Positions 12,300-23,100 of a stretch of DNA of 64,000 nucleotides are shown piece after piece (position 1 is the stretch's first letter; every line of letters starts with the position of its first letter). The position numbers and the translations under genes are program-made. This DNA comes from Pogonophryne albipinna (Eukaryota; Chordata; Actinopteri; Perciformes; Artedidraconidae), in assembly GCA_028583405.1 (NCBI GenBank), contig CM053253.1, positions 8,610,441-8,674,440 on the forward strand. Direction: 5' to 3'. The notes under the pieces are model-generated. The model saw only the letters and a list, made by a program, of their open reading frames with translations, made no database searches and was not told the origin of the DNA.

Positions 12300-13836
12300 T
12301 TCAACAGCTGTTCCTCCTTCAACAGCTTAGTTGGAATTGGGTCTAACATACACGTTGATGGTTTAGAAGAGAGAATCATTGAATTTAATTGTTCAAGGTT
12401 TATGGCTGAAAAGCATTCTAGTTTACTATCTAGTGTAATATTAGAACTTACGTTTCCGGGAGCTGTTGATAACACTATACTGGTCAAAGGCAAGAGGTCA
12501 TTAATTTTGTTTCTAAGAGTAACAATTTTATCGTTAAAAAAGCACATAAAATCATTACTACTGAGTGCTATGGGAATAGAAGGCTCAATCGAGCTATGGC
12601 TCTCTGTCAGCCTGGCTACAGTGCTGAAAAGAAATCTTGCATTATTCTTATTCTCATCTATTAATGAAGAGTAGTAGGCTGCTCTCGCTTTACGCAATGC
12701 TTTCTTATATTCATTGAGAGTAATATGCCAAATTAAACGAGATTCTTCAAGTTTAGTGGAATGCCATATCCTTTCAAGTTGTCTCGACTTTTGCTTTATT
12801 TTGCGGGTTTCGGCATTATGCCATGGAGCTAATCTATGTTGTTTTATTTTCTTCTTTTTCAAAGGAGCAACAGAGTCTAATTTTATTCGCAGCGCATCTG
12901 TAGCACTATCAACAACATGATCAATTTGGGGTGGTGTACATTTTGTATAAGTTTCCTCCCCTACATGCAGACATGCTATCGAGTTAAGTATTGGTGGAAT
13001 CTCTTCCTTAAATTTGGCTATAGCACTAACAGATAGGTTTCTGCTGCAGGAGCTTTTGACTAATGCTTTGTAGTCTAGTAACAGTACTTCAAAAGTTACT
13101 AAGAAATGGTCGGATAAAGCAGGATTATGCGGTTCGACTAATAGTTGCTCAATTTCAATACCATAAGTCAGAACAAGGTCGAGAGTGTGATTATAGCAGT
13201 GGGTTGGTTTATTTACACTCTGACAAAAACCAACAGAATCTAATATAGAGTTAAATGCAACAGTATGGCTATTTTTATCATCGTCAACATGAATATTACG
13301 ATAATTACTTTATCTGTTTTAAGAACCAAAGTTGATAAAAACTCAGAGAATTCTGATAAGAATTCTGAATAAGGACCTGGTGCACGGTACACTGTAACAA
13401 ATAAGATTGGCTGCAAAGTTTTCCAGGTCGGATGCGTAAGACTAAAAACGAGACTTTCAAAGGAGGTATAATTTAATTTTGGTTTAGTATTGATAAGTAA
13501 ACTTGAGTCAAAGATTGCTGCAACTCCACCTCCTCGGCCCAAGCCTCGGGCAATATGAGTATTGATATGGCTGGGTGGAGTGGCCTCATTTATGCTGACA
13601 TATTCTTCATGTCTCAACCAAGTTTCAGTGAGACAGCATATATCAATATTATAATCTGATATTAAATCATTTACCAATATTGCTTTAGATGCTAGAGATC
13701 TTATGTTTAAGAGACCACATTTAATATTCCTGTTTTGTTGCACTGTAGTAGTTGTTACATTTACTTTTATTAGGTTATTATGTATGACACCTCTATTAGG
13801 TTTTACCTTAAATTGTCCTTGGGCAGACACACACAC
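12300..13836 (-). pseudogene. LINE ORF2 fragment: AP endonuclease and pre-RT region
   Basis: The minus strand encodes an exonuclease-endonuclease-phosphatase domain. LLNIRSLASKA (block 1) is followed by the catalytic LTETWL motif, then GRGGGVAAI and VTVYRAPGP. A frameshift near 13290 breaks the GDFN block. The chain resumes with HTLDLVLT and the SDHF motif (about 13190-13100), followed by the basic linker (12862-12330, with LAPWHN and YYSSLI) and ends at DPIPTKLLKE near 12330. The remainder of ORF2, including all RT motifs, is lost. It would have been the nicking endonuclease of target-primed reverse transcription. It is not functional. Confidence 0.8.
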
Positions 13837-13950
13837 CGCTAATATTGGGTATTTTATTGGGTTCGGGATTCTTATGGATGACTGCCTAGGAGAGAGCGCA
13901 GAGAAGCGTGTAAGACTGCGACTCCGCCTCCTGGTCTCAACTCCAGTTTG

Positions 13951-14808
13951 TCATGGATTAAGTCCACAAAGCCCTGAAATGTTTGCCGAAATGAGATTTG
14001 CACCTTCCAAAGTAGGATGAATGCCGTCTCTCTTAATCAGACCAGGTTTTCCCCAGAAGGCTGTTCAATTATTTACGAAGCCCACATTGTTTGCTGGGCA
14101 CCACCAAGACAACCAGCGCTGAAATGATGACATGCGGCTATACATGTCATCATTGATCAGATTGGGGAGGGGACCAGAGAAGATTACGGTGTCCGACATT
14201 GTTTTAGCATAACTACACACCGACTCCACATTAAGTTTGGTGCATTCTGATTGGCGTAAGCGAACATCATTACCACCGACGTGAATAACAATCCTACTGT
14301 ATTTACGTTTATTTTTAGCCAGCAGTTTAAGATGCGCCTCAACGTCGCCCGCTCTGGCCCCCGGAATGCATGTGACTGTGGAGGCTTCGGTCTCTAAATT
14401 CACGTGTCTCATAATAGAGCTACCAATAACCAGAGTTGGCTTCTCAGCGGGTGTCTCGCTGAGTGGGGAATATCTGTTAGATACGTGAACGGGTTGGTGG
14501 GGACCTGCGGGTTTCGCGTTATGCCCCTTCTGAACAGTCACCCAGTCTCCCTGCTGCTCGGGAGTTGCCGGGGGACGGCTAATAGGAGCTATCTTTTGCC
14601 GGTCCGCACCGGCTAACATGGGCTTTACTGTAGCTGAGTTACTTTCTAAGATGCGGAGCCGGGCTTCTATGGCTATGATTCCCGCCTCCAACCTAACAAC
14701 TATACTACATTTAACACATGTATCGGTACCAGTAAAGGAGGTAGGGAAGTAACCAAACATGAGACAGTTAGAGCAGGGAATAGCACCCGAGGGTGGGGAA
14801 AGAGCCAT
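13951..14808 (-). pseudogene. LINE ORF1 with SGNH esterase domain, one nonsense codon
   Basis: The start at 14808 follows a plausible 5' UTR. The order is: a CSNC..CVKC zinc-binding cluster (residues about 13-35), a short coiled-coil-like segment (VVRLEAGIIAIEARLRILES), a proline-rich linker, then an esterase. Block I is VIGSSIMRH (catalytic Ser) and block III is VIHVGGNDV. A TGA at 14065-14067 (codon 248) interrupts the frame. The same frame continues to 13951 and contains the block V Asp/His pair RDGIHP. ORF1 proteins of this zinc finger/coiled coil/esterase type are known from fish L2 and CR1 LINEs, where they bind RNA. One nonsense mutation is the only visible defect in ORF1. Confidence 0.85.
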
Positions 14809-14928
14809 GGCTAGCTATCAAGCTAAAGTAGCTACCGTTAGCAAACCCGAAAAGAGTGTAGGCAACTGTGGAGTTACAGTCGCTAAGAGAAGGAGAGTTG
14901 TGAGTGCTTCAGCTGTAGTAACGTGTGA

Positions 14929-17403
14929 TTACAACGTCAGGCAGTTGCCGTGATCAAGAGTTTTAAAACGATCGATTAAGTTAAGATAATAAGCTATCAG
15001 CAACAGAACAGGCACACGGGATACCCGGAGATGACAATGACAACAACAACCGGAAGTTACAACATGCTTACCGCAATAGTGGTCCGTGTAGAAACCGTGA
15101 GTTTTAAGTGTTGATTTAAAAAAACAAAACAGGGTCTGGGCCGACCTCACATGGAGGGGCAAAGTATTCCAGAGCCTAGGGCCAGCCGCTGCAAAAGCTC
15201 GATGCCCTCGGGTTTTAAGCCTGGTCTTAGGCACTATCAACAGCAGCTGATCAGCCGACCTTAAGGCTCTGCCTGGGGTGTAGCGATGGAGGAGTTCGGC
15301 TATATAGGCAGGAGCCAGCCCATTTAGGGCTTTGAAAACAAATAAAAGGAGTTTAAAATCTATTCTGAACCGAACTGGAAGCCAGTGCAGTGAGGCCAGA
15401 ATTGGGGTGATATGGTCACGCTTTTTATGGCCAGTAAGAAGACGTGCAGCTGCGTTCTGAACTAGCTGGAGGCGTCTAATTGAGGCCTGATCCATACCCA
15501 CATACAGAGCATTGCAGTAATCCAATCTCGAGGTAACAAAGGCGTTAATAACCCTTTCTAGGTCTTTAAAAGATAAAAACGACTTGGTCTTAGTCAATAG
15601 TCGTATTTTGAAAAAGCAGGTCTTGACTACAGTGCTAACCTGCTTATCAAATTTAAAGGCACTGTTGAAGGTCACTCCAAGGTTCATGACAGAGGGGAGG
15701 ATATTTTTATTGAGGGAGCCCAGAATATCAACCGGGGAGACTGTTGGTTGGGGTCCAAAAAAGATGACCTCGGTCTTGCTCTCATTGAGGGTAAGGAAGT
15801 TTTGGCTCAGCCAGGATTTTATCTCCATTAAGCAGTCCTTCAACTGCTGTAGTGAATTGGCATTTTGATTGAGAGGCAGGTACATCTGTACATCATCAGC
15901 GTAACAATGGAAGGGGATATTATGTTTTGTGAGAATTGAACCTAGGGGCAGTATGTACAATAGGAAAAGGATGGGGCCCAGAATCGAGCCTTGGGGAACC
16001 CCACAGGTAAGAGGGGCTTTGGCAGAGGAGAAGGCACCCAACTGCAGTGAGAAGCTACGGTCCGTCAGGTAAGACCTAAACCATGCAAGAGCAGAGCCTG
16101 TAATACCTGCGGACTGTTCAAGCCGTGACAACAGGATACTATGATCCACAGTGTCAAAGGCAACAGTTAAGTCTAACCAAGACAGCTGGGCTGCCTGAAT
16201 CGGCAGCTAAGAGCAGATCATTAAAAACTCTTAAAAGGGCTGTTTCAGTACTATGCATAGGTTTAAAGCCAGACTGAAATTTTTCGTGGATGCCATGCGT
16301 GGTTAAAAACGACTGCAGCCGGGCGTAGACTACTCGCTCCAAGGCTTTAGATAAAAAGGGTAGCTGGGAGATGGGCCTGAAATTTGCGAGAATGGAGGGA
16401 TCGAGATTTTTCTTTTTAAGTAGTGGCTTAACCACGGCATGTTTGAAGGCAGCTGGGACACATCCTGAGCTAAGAGAGGTGTTTACAAGCAATAAAACAC
16501 TTGCTCCAGCTGATTCAAAAACATCTCTAAGGAAGCGAGAGGGAATGCTGTCTAAGATACAGTTTGTCGGCCGCAGGTGCTTGACTACTTCCGAGAGAGA
16601 AGAGAGGGATACAGGCTCAAAATGGTCGAGGACAGCAGGGCACAGAAAGGGAGCAGGATCTGGGGTAACACTAGTATAGGCTAGCCTTAGAGCAGATACT
16701 TTTTCGATAAAAAATGTAAGAAATGTATCGCAGAGAATAGTTGATGGCACAATTGGAGAGGCATCACAAGGATTAATGATTGAATTGAGGACATTAAAAA
16801 GAACTTGAGGTTTATGGCTGTTTTTGGAGATTAACAGAGAAATATACTCTGTTTTGGCTGCTTTGACTACCATCTGATAATCGGAAAGGCAAGCGCGAAG
16901 AATTTCTAAGGAGACATGAAGTTTATCCTTTTTCCATTTTCTCTCTGCACGCCTACAAGCGTGTCTAAAAGCACGAGTACAATCGTTGAGCCACGGCTCT
17001 GAGAGAACTTTGTTGCGTCTAAGCGTAAAAGGAGCAACGGAATCGAGTATTAGTGTACATGTCGAATCAAACAAAGAGATAAGCTCATCCGCACTAAAAG
17101 CACAGTTCACCTCTAATTTACAAATCGGATAAGTATTAAAAGCATCTGAAAACTGTGAAGCAGTCAAGGGGTTAATTGAACGCAGACAACGCACAGGGGC
17201 ACAAACAGAACCGGTAAATGGTCTGAGATACGCGTTGCTGCACAGATTTCATCCACAAAGATAGACAATCCAAACGATAATACTAAGTCTAAGGTGTGTC
17301 CTTTATCATGTGTTGGGCCAGCCACAGACTGATTCATGATTAATGACATCAACTTGCAATGTAGAAATGTGGGTTTGAGTGCTGCCTTTGGTATGTCACA
17401 CAT
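14929..17403 (-). mobile_element. L2/CR1-type LINE copy B, 5'-truncated, RT largely intact
   Basis: This copy lies head-to-tail with copy A on the same strand. It keeps the C-terminal end of the endonuclease (HTLDLVLS and SDHLPV), the linker, a complete RT domain and the post-RT region. ORF1 and most of the endonuclease are missing. No ATTG-type 3' tail is seen before copy A begins near 14940, so either its 3' UTR is short or copy A replaced it. Confidence 0.8.
14929..17403 (-). pseudogene. LINE ORF2 (endonuclease tail, RT, C-terminal region), two frameshifts
   Basis: Segments in three frames join end to end: 17403-17164 (endonuclease C-terminus), 17194-16154 (linker and RT palm blocks; [36 protein letters not shown]) and 16149-14929. 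The second shift, near 16170-16150, falls inside RT motif A ([12 protein letters not shown] split between frames). Downstream are motif B (CGVPQGSILGPILFLLY), the catalytic CYADDVQMYL motif C, and the LINE C-terminal region ending around LWNTLPLHVRSA. It catalysed target-primed cDNA synthesis. Apart from the two shifts the domain has no stop codon, suggesting a fairly young copy. Confidence 0.88.
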
Positions 17404-17524
17404 GTGTGTATGATGTTTTGCATCAATTTCAACTTCAACAAATCAGAAGGGAACACCAAGTGAAGTGAGCACAGGTGGAAGCTAAGCCAGCTAGCTATAC
17501 ATACAGCCATGTTGTAGTCTGCAC

Positions 17525-18259
17525 CAGGGTTTCCGCTAGGATTTTTTCTCGCCGGTCAAATGTCCGAACAGAATTTATTTTACCGGACAAATTTGAAAGT
17601 TACCGGTCATGTTTCAATAATAATAATAATAATGGTGTAGCAGAGTTTCCGTTAGCAGGTAATCACCGGACTAGGACCGGATATGCTGATGTTTAAAACG
17701 CAGTTAATGGGAGTCATTTTTATATTGCTTCAGTTTATAATCGTACATTTTATAACAGATCAAAAAATTCAGATTCATTTTTCAATAAATGACTCCACAA
17801 ACAACAAACAACATAATTATTACATTCAAAGAAACTACTTGTAGTAGATGAAGTACATTATTCAAACGTTTACATTAACTTCGAATAATAACACGGGAGA
17901 AACGGATCCTCTCTTTTCCTCTCTCCCTCCCTCTCTCTCCTGACAGCCCGTCAGTTTCTCATTCAGCGCGCTAAACAGTGGGCGGGGCTTCAGGTGATTA
18001 TGCAGCAGCTGATCTGATCTCTCTCGCTCGTCTGGTTACACTTCACTCGCGTTTATGTCCATATCGATCAGATCCAGCTCTCCTGATCGGCCTTTATAGA
18101 GAGCACCGATTAAACTATTAAGAGTGAATATCGGCCGATAATGATCTGCGGCCAATCGATCGGAGCATCGGACATTTTGACCGGCAGGTTTTGAATTTAC
18201 CGGTTTTTATTCAATTTTACCAGCTAAAAACCGGTAATTACCGGCTAACGGAAACCCTG
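17525..18259. mobile_element. Non-autonomous hAT element (735 bp)
   Basis: The ends CAGGGTTTCCGCTAGG and (inverse) CTAACGGAAACCCTG form TIRs. A perfect 8-bp duplication GTCTGCAC flanks both sides (17517-17524, 18260-18267). Inner subterminal repeats of ACCGGT / CCGGTAA appear near both ends and may be transposase-binding motifs. It contains a short TAA run (17619-17633). No transposase is encoded. Confidence 0.92.
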
Positions 18260-18412
18260 GTCTGCACGCTGGGCTGCCCCTCCCTACAGGCCAATCACGC
18301 AGGCTGCAGGGGGCCCCGCCTTGCGCAGGGGGCCCCGCCCAGAGGGCCTCAGCTGCTGTGCGCAGTTCTCCACACACACCCCCGCTGACACGCGAGAGTG
18401 AGAGGTGACAAG

Positions 18413-19089
18413 AGGCGCATTCACACCGCAGTACTTTTCCCACAAAGGTTCATGAGAACTAAAGAGTTCATGAGAACTCTTTAGTTCTCATGAACTAAGT
18501 ACAGATCGCGTTCACACCGGAATAAGTCCCTGGGGGAGGATTAGGCAAATGAAGCCGCTGACGTCACTTCTTCTTCTTCTGCTTTGGGTTTACTGGCAGG
18601 CCGCAAACCACTTCACGGCGTATACTGCCGCCCAAAGTCCCCGGCCGGAAGTCCCCTGAGTTGGGGACTGGCTTCAGTAGAAGCTGCTGGGACTCCCAGC
18701 AGCTTCTACTGAAGCCTTCCGAGTAAATCGCCAGAACGCCGACACCTCCTCATCTCCACCGCTCCCATGTTTTATTTTGTGTTGCCATAAATGAGTCTCT
18801 CTGCATTTCTGCGCTGGGCTAATGCTAATGCTAATAATGCTAATGCGAGCATAATAAAATGGCGGCTTCACAAAACCTTTTGTGAGTTTTACGGGCCGTG
18901 GTTTGCAATCCGCCCAGCCAATCAGAAATATAGCTCTTTTCTCACAAGAGAGCCGTACGTGGGGGTAAAAAGGTTCTCATGAACTAATTTTAGTACCGGC
19001 TCTTTTTGGTGTGAACGCGACAAAAGAGTTCTCATGAACTAAGTTCTCATGAACCTTTGTGGGAAAAGTACTGCGGTGTGAATGCGCCT
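18413..19089. mobile_element. MITE with 48-bp perfect TIRs (677 bp)
   Basis: 18413-18460 is an exact reverse complement of 19042-19089 (starts AGGCGCATTCACACCGCAGT). The TIRs are continued by shuffled copies of the palindromic word AGTTCATGAGAACT. The flanks are AAG on both sides (18410-18412, 19090-19092), a 3-bp duplication. The interior carries a perfect 23-bp palindrome. It has no coding capacity. The 3-bp duplication suggests PIF/Harbinger, but AAG is not the usual TWA target, so the superfamily is uncertain. Confidence 0.85.
18670..18716. repeat. Perfect palindrome, 23-bp arms, 1-nt centre
   Basis: 18670-18692 is the exact reverse complement of 18694-18716, with C at 18693 as the only spacer. 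It lies in the interior of the MITE at 18413-19089, not at its ends, so it is separate from the TIRs. Confidence 0.95.
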
Positions 19090-19092
19090 AAG

Positions 19093-19859
19093 GCTTTGAT
19101 AGCCACTGGTGCAGGTGAAGAGATGTCGGTGAAAAGACAGTTTCAGTCCGGCACAAGCAAGAGGGGAAAAAAACAAAACATGAAGAAACTAGAGCATCAC
19201 TCGAAGGTGGGTTATTGTATGAGTCAAATGTACAATTTGCGAATGTTGTATAAGTCAAATTGCCAATTGCCATATTAAAACATCAGCTGCAATTCACGAC
19301 ATGAAGAAGGCAGTCTCTGCATAGCATATAGGCGAATGGAGATGCAGTTATTTCCAGCATTCTTTATTTAACATTCATTCAAGTATGTTATGCCTTTTAT
19401 CTGCTAATGTACAGGAGGAAGAGTGATACACTGTCTGTCTAGTTGGCTTACATAACAGTTAAAGTTTACAGCCTAAAAAACATGGAGCATTGTTTCCCCT
19501 TTTATTCATTTTTATGTTAATTTGCACATTTCATGGTGATGCTCAGCCTCTCCCCTTAACTCCTAACAGTCATCATCATGTCAACCACAACACAGAGAAA
19601 TACTGATAGAAATGTGTGTGTAGTTGTTGATACATTGCTGACAGAGGGAATTTGAATACAGATTTAAGAAATATCAGTTTTTGAGCATGTAATAAGCATC
19701 TCACAATGTCGCTTGGGGCCCCAAATTGGCCTGTCTGCACATCTTAAAGGTCTGACAATTTTTCTGACCATACCATTTGAAACCGTACAAATTTCACCTT
19801 AAACAAAGATTAATTAATAATAAAAAATGATTTTAAAGTACTCATTTACACAAAAAATC
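19093..19859. other. Region 3' of fam187a
   Basis: AT-rich sequence downstream of the fam187a stop codon, with no exon supported. It probably contains the cleavage site and downstream flank of fam187a. Confidence 0.4.
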
Positions 19860-19865
19860 TTTATT
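19860..19865 (-). promoter_or_regulatory. Candidate poly(A) signal of fam187a
   Basis: AATAAA on the minus strand, 14 bases after the stop codon at 19880-19882. It is the first canonical hexamer after the coding end. Such a short 3' UTR is possible but unproven, and later signals could be used instead. Confidence 0.4.
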
Positions 19866-19879
19866 ATTTATAAAAGAGT

Positions 19880-20106
19880 TTAATCTAAGTGGGTTTCAGC
19901 AGTGTTTCTAAGGTGTCTGAAAACAGCTCTGCCCAACAACAGCAGACAAAACACAGCTGTCATGGCGGCATATGATTTCAAAACAGTCTTGATGGCTGCC
20001 GGGAAGTCAGGATGTGATGTCACTGACTGTCCCCGCCCCAAATGAGCGTAGACCAGCAGATGTATCTCAGCAGCCTGTTGACCCTGCAGCCAGCAGTAAT
20101 AGTTAC
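19880..20106 (-). CDS. fam187a: fam187a exon 5 (Ig 2 end, TM helix, tail)
   Basis: The acceptor TTGTTTAATAG|GTAAC supplies the GNYYCWLQG strand that completes Ig domain 2, followed by VTSHPDFPAA, the TM segment (MTAVFCLLLLG) and a 12-residue tail ending at TAA 19880-19882. Most of this exon lacks an internal start Met, so simple ORF scanning does not show it. Confidence 0.9.
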
Positions 20107-23100
20107 CTATTAAACAAAAATGACATTTTAAACAACTTCGAATGAAATAAAATATTCAATAAAATATTTAAGTATGAGCTATCACACCAGGTTGAGCTGA
20201 GAAACAGGCAATCCAAACAGAAAATTGATTGGAGGTACACACTATAACACAAATACATGGATGATCTATCACAGCATGAGTGCAAAGGGGCTATACAGTA
20301 CACTGGAATAATGTGGTAATGAGAGACAGCTGTGTCGGCAGCTGATTGAGTCACTGAGGTGGGAAACTCAACAGTGACGGCTGGTGGGCAGGTGGGGAAC
20401 AAAACGATAACATTTTAGAACAAACACTGGAAGAGGAGCGCGCCATTTTGTGCTGGAGTGTGGAATCAATGCACTTAAATGCATCACTAAGTTGACCTGA
20501 ATTTGCAGCTTGTCCGTAAAGTAAACAAAACATTGGCTGACGGACTCAGGTGTAGTTCCATTAAAGTGAACAATGCAGTATACCTGAGTCCTGAGTTTTT
20601 GCAGGTGTAAACACCAGGTGGTGTCCGGTGTCTATCATCAGCCTGGGGGGTGTGGTGCTGAGGTTACGACCTGCCAAGTGTTCATCTCTGTAGATGGGTT
20701 TAGTTCCTTGGTCCCAGGCCACGGCCATGTTGGGATGTGCCCCGGGACAGCCGAGGGTCAGCACACGGTCTGCAGGGTGGCTCAGGTAGAACACTGGTAC
20801 CTCCACTGATGAGGAGGCAGAACTATAATACAGATAAATAACATGATGTTTTGTGTACGTGGACATTAAACATGATCCCATTTTGAACCTGATAGCAATA
20901 ATATACTCTGACATCGTCAGCAGCAACATTTTGTAACTCAAACAAACTGTCTTTTGGTTCTGGCCAGATTCATGTTCACAAGAGGATGTTGATATGATGC
21001 CTTGTATCAGGTCAAAGGTATATCTAAAAAATGTTTACATTTATGACAAGTAAAATGGAAATAGCAGAAAGAATTTTGCTGTAGGTCGTATTCATGGTCC
21101 TCAGAAGATGACTCCTAAAGTTTTCTTTGAGCAATCGATTCTTGTCTCTGGCACTATCATCAGGCTAAATTTGTAAAAATCTAAATCTAATGCAGCTATT
21201 TTCTGACATTTACTACACACATGATGGCTCTGCTCTCTAGTTAAAAACATGACAATTCCTCATGCCCAATCTGCTAAAATATAATGGGCTGATTGCCAAG
21301 AAAATTACTGATGATTTCCTGACACTTTTACATAACAGCATATTGGTAAGGCTCCACGAAGCAGTCAGCTTATTATTTATTCCCTGCAGCCCTTTTGAAG
21401 AGTTACATGGCTGTATTTAGTATATAATGCTGTATTGAAAGAGCTTTACAATTTGCCTCTCATTTACCAATTCACAATGATAGCAGGTGGTCTGATCGTC
21501 GGGAGCAATTTCTCCACTTCAATGTGTTGGCTACCCACTCCACATCCTGTCTATCTACATACTTATCTATGTACTTACTTGTACCCAAGAAATGCCATCA
21601 GAGAACGGATTTTGGAGCTAGTAGCTTGAGTTTGGCAGGTAACTTGACAGCTTTTGACCTCCAGCTCGGCTCCAGCTCTGCTTTGTTTCAGTTGTCCAAA
21701 CGCCTTGGGCACTGCCCCTGAGCCGCATGAGGCGACCGTCTGATTGGCTCGTCTGTAGCGGACATGCAGGTAGAGGGAGTGGACGTAGCAGAGTCCCACG
21801 CGAACCTGCTCTCCAGGTACGCCACAGCGATCGCAGACTGTCCAGGGCCGGAAGCTGGTGAAGACCTGGTAAAGAGGCTGAGAAGAGCCGAGTCCTTGAC
21901 TTTCTTTCTTTTTCTTGCTCCTACTTTCATGAGTGAGTCTACAAACATAAAACTTTGAATTAGACTCACCTTAATCAGTGTTTCATCATGGGTTTGTCCT
22001 TTACCCAAATTCAAATTAATTCCATTAGGATTAGGGTTAGGGTTAGGGTTAGGCACTTCAATGGAGACATTCACTATAACACTGAACATTTTGCAATAAT
22101 TGGTTGTTCAGTATGCTTTAAAATGTATGCCATGTTAATCACATATTCCTCTCTTATCTTTGTCTTTTACCCATCAGCATGTAAGGGGTAAAATGTCAAT
22201 TGATTATTTGATGTCTCAATATTGTTTGCAGAAAAATGCAAAGTATTACCATTGATAATCGACTTTAGATGTCAGTACATGTTCACTGGACAGAAGCTAG
22301 TAAGATTTACTTATCAGTAAAAAACAAAACCATCGTCAGTGTCAGCATTTTACCACAATGTCTGATTTCCAATAAAGTCCCCGTCATTGAGTCTTTCTCC
22401 TCACCTCGGAGTAAAGCTTAGCGTGCGGGCCTCCTGGATGTCCAGGTCATAACCATAGAAGAAGTCTTTGTGGGCGGAGCCACAGATATAAATTCCTGAG
22501 TCGTCGGGCCCCGCTCTGAAGATCAATAGGCTGAAGAGACGGATAGAAAATCGACTCCTCAGATCGCCGCTGTGTGGGACGCTACGAAGGTCCAGCAGAC
22601 TGTTGCCATGGTGATCAGTCAAGGCTCTGGTCTCCTTTGAGCCGCCCAGATGTTTCCTAAAGAACCACACAACCGATTGGATCTGAAACACACAGGGAAC
22701 CAAAGGTATATATGCTGATAGATTATCTTTTTCCATTATATCAATATCACTCTTTTTTATGTTTTGAAATCAAATTACCCAGATGTCCTCTTATTCCCTA
22801 TTTTTTCCTATTTTTCCTCTCTCCATTTAACCGATTTCTTCTTCTACATATTTGTTTTGTTTTCTGCAAATCCTACTGATCTATACAGCTTACAAAGGCA
22901 GTGGATTTTAGCAGCAGAGCAGCTAGATAACAAGTCCAGCCATTTACACAGCTGTATTGCACAAAGAAAAGATGATAGGATGTGTTATCTTATCATGTTA
23001 TATATAACTGTGTGATTATGCTAATACATCATACAAATTCTTGTTTCTGATTTTGGGATTAGGTCCTGCAAAATTGTACACGTAACTCTGGCATTCAGAG

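Larger units (their letters stand above)
12139..14940 (-). mobile_element. L2/CR1-type LINE copy A, internally deleted
   Basis: In minus-strand order it has a 5' UTR, ORF1 (to 13951), an endonuclease and the start of the pre-RT region of ORF2 (13836-12300). It then jumps directly to a LINE 3' UTR that ends in an ATTG-type tail (read as CAATCAATCAATG at 12139-12152). The whole reverse transcriptase core is missing, although both ends of the element remain. A 5'-truncation would not give this, so it is an internal deletion or a recombinant. The 5' boundary at about 14940 is approximate because it abuts copy B. Confidence 0.75.

Noticed and set aside
20561..20583. fam187a ending in exon 4 with DSGILHC and a stop
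   Set aside because: The GTATAC donor in phase 1 joins to 20106, which restores the conserved YYCW strand and adds a TM helix, so the stop is intronic.
21688..22089. 133-codon minus-strand ORF over fam187a exon 3
   Set aside because: It uses the wrong frame for exon 3 and runs through intron 2, including the telomeric repeat (PNPNPN).
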